In this document: piece after piece, positions 12,256-13,190 of the stretch
Layout of the letters: the number at the start of each line of letters is the position of its first letter
Numbering within the stretch: the stretch's first letter is position 1
NCBI GenBank assembly: GCA_030601645.1
Contig: JAUWBQ010000027.1
Location: forward strand, 1 to 13,190
Source of the DNA: Candidatus Bathyarchaeota archaeon
GTDB lineage: Archaea; Thermoproteota; Bathyarchaeia; TCS64
DNA: 13,190 nucleotides
Reading direction: 5' to 3'
Translations under genes and position numbers: made by a program
Notes under the pieces: model-generated
Databases searched by the model: none
What the model was told of the DNA's origin: nothing
Seen by the model: only the letters and a program-made list of their open reading frames with translations

Positions 12256-13190
12256 GTGGTCGTGGCGGTCTTACCTGGTTTGATTCGCTCCGCTTTCGAG
12301 GGGTTGATGGACGAGCTAGCCGGCGAGCCGGGGGTGGTGGCGATGGGCTTGATAGGGAGCTGGGCTCGGGGGGATGCTTCCTATGCCAGCGACTTCGATC
12401 TCATGGTGGTGGAGCGTTCGGGGCTCGACTACGAGTTCAACGAGATGGTGGAGTGGGAGGGTCTGCCCGTCGACCTGAATCGGGTCCCCTGGAGTTGGGT
12501 GGGGGCGCCGGTTAGTCCTGCTGTCGATCACAGGCTTCATGAGATCCTCGTGCTCCACGATCCCGACCGGGTGCTTGAGTGGGCGAGGGAGTTCGTGAAA
12601 CGTAATTATAGGACTCCGGGTAGGATCGATGTTCGGACGGACGATTACCTCGCGACTGCGGAGATGTATCTGAGTCGGGCGTCTGCGGCGAAGGCCCGGG
12701 GGGATCTGGAGACGGCCTCCCTCTTCGCGGGGGCGTGTTGGGTGCCGGTGGCCCGTGTCTTGATGGATATCGCCGGGGTTCCAGTCACCCGGAGGGATGT
12801 GGTCTGGGGTTTCCACAGGGCCTGTGGTAGGCTCGGGGCTGGGGGGGTCTATGACTGGTTTGTCTCGGGGTCCGGCGTGTCTCGGTTGGATGGTGTTGGT
12901 GTTGGGGAGAGCGTTGGTCTGTTCGAGGATTTGTGGCGTGGGGTCTCCGAGTTCGTGGAGGGTGAGGGGGAGGCGGTCGGTGGGCTTCATGACAGGTTGA
13001 GGAGGGGGCTCGAGTATTTGACGGGTGGTTTGGTTCTGCGGCGGGTTCTCGGGAGGGTGGGGGAGATGCTGGAGGGGGATCACTTTGTGGGGGCTGCGAT
13101 GTATATGCGGGGGTGGTTGCTGCCGTTGTTGGAGGGGTATGCTTGGATCTTGTCTTCGGGGGTGGGGGAGAAGTATGATTATACGTCTCT
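12256..13190 (+). CDS. Nucleotidyltransferase-domain protein with helical C-terminal domain (3' end outside window)
   Basis: An uninterrupted frame of at least 311 codons runs to the window edge without a stop. The DNA polymerase beta-like nucleotidyltransferase signature is clear: GSWARGDASYASDFDLMVVE at residues 34-53 gives the GS...G and SDxD motifs with Asp46 and Asp48, and PVDLNRV supplies the third acidic residue, Asp73. Family members transfer a nucleotide to proteins, RNA or small molecules; the substrate here is unknown. From about residue 125 the protein is helical and contains TAEMYLSRASAAKARGDLE followed by TASLFAGACWVPVARVLMDI, resembling HEPN or aminoglycoside-nucleotidyltransferase-type helical partners of such domains. 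GTG 12256 has GGAGAG about 11 bases upstream; GTG 12262, TTG 12280 and ATG 12307 are alternatives. Composition becomes strongly G-rich and C-poor on the coding strand towards the end, unlike the neighbouring genes. It could be a stand-alone enzyme or the antitoxin-like half of a toxin system; the next gene is not visible. Confidence 0.8.
   Translation, partial: MVVAVLPGLIRSAFEGLMDELAGEPGVVAMGLIGSWARGDASYASDFDLMVVERSGLDYEFNEMVEWEGLPVDLNRVPWSWVGAPVSPAVDHRLHEILVLHDPDRVLEWAREFVKRNYRTPGRIDVRTDDYLATAEMYLSRASAAKARGDLETASLFAGACWVPVARVLMDIAGVPVTRRDVVWGFHRACGRLGAGGVYDWFVSGSGVSRLDGVGVGESVGLFEDLWRGVSEFVEGEGEAVGGLHDRLRRGLEYLTGGLVLRRVLGRVGEMLEGDHFVGAAMYMRGWLLPLLEGYAWILSSGVGEKYDYTS

Noticed and set aside
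12057..12515. 152-residue rightward open frame beginning upstream of the nucleotidyltransferase gene
   Set aside because: Its first ~65 codons are intergenic and resemble nothing known. The rest is a Gly/Arg-rich out-of-frame reading of the nucleotidyltransferase, which has clear catalytic motifs in another frame.
12316..13083. 255-residue leftward open frame opposite the nucleotidyltransferase gene
   Set aside because: Rich in Pro, His and Arg with no domain pattern, as expected from the antisense of a G-rich coding strand.
1..13190. CRISPR array, insertion sequence, integrase or attachment site
   Set aside because: No regularly spaced repeats, transposase or integrase motifs, or target-site duplications were seen on either strand.

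Overview
This 13.2 kb window is archaeal. It carries a transcription factor B (TFB), SRP19, the H/ACA-RNP protein Gar1, ribosomal protein S8e, archaeal-type inositol-3-phosphate synthase and a DUF373 membrane protein. An smc-scpA-scpB operon argues against classical Crenarchaeota such as Sulfolobales. The protein flavour and moderately high G+C suggest the TACK side, perhaps a Bathyarchaeia-like lineage. That placement is an impression, not a demonstrated assignment. Of the twelve genes whose ends lie in the window, nine end in TAG, three in TGA and none in TAA.

Layout. At 1-185 is the 3' end of inositol-3-phosphate synthase (+). From about 195 to 1625 lies a leftward information-processing cluster, transcribed S8e, SRP19, Gar1 and then a wrecked tfb remnant. 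Around 1626-1799 is a divergent promoter region. At 1800-2831 (+) is hypE, full length to its PRVC tail but cut by one in-frame TGA. It converges on and overlaps the leftward smc-scpA-scpB condensin operon (7627 to 2802). After a 217-base intergenic region with inverted and direct repeats comes a rightward M24 metallopeptidase (7845-8966), which converges with a leftward cis-prenyltransferase (8974-9756). Further right are a leftward DUF373 membrane protein (9839-10984) and, upstream of it, an intact but divergent tfb (11030-11992). From about 12256 to the window end runs a rightward nucleotidyltransferase-domain protein with a helical C-terminal part. Its 3' end is missing.

How the parts connect. 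SMC, ScpA and ScpB form the chromosome condensin complex. S8e, SRP19 and Gar1 serve translation, protein targeting and RNA modification. TFB recruits RNA polymerase. The cis-prenyltransferase makes the polyprenyl carrier for glycosylation, and inositol-phosphate synthase supplies inositol phospholipid headgroups. HypE would act in [NiFe]-hydrogenase maturation, but no other hyp or hydrogenase gene is in the window.

The two most notable points are evolutionary. First, the tfb copy next to gar1 is a frameshifted, nonsense-interrupted and truncated relic of a canonical TFB, while the intact tfb 10.5 kb away has a different sequence after its zinc ribbon. Second, hypE is broken by a single TGA at what appears to be a tryptophan position. 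No mobile element, CRISPR array, tRNA or rRNA was found, and I see no clearly new multi-gene system.
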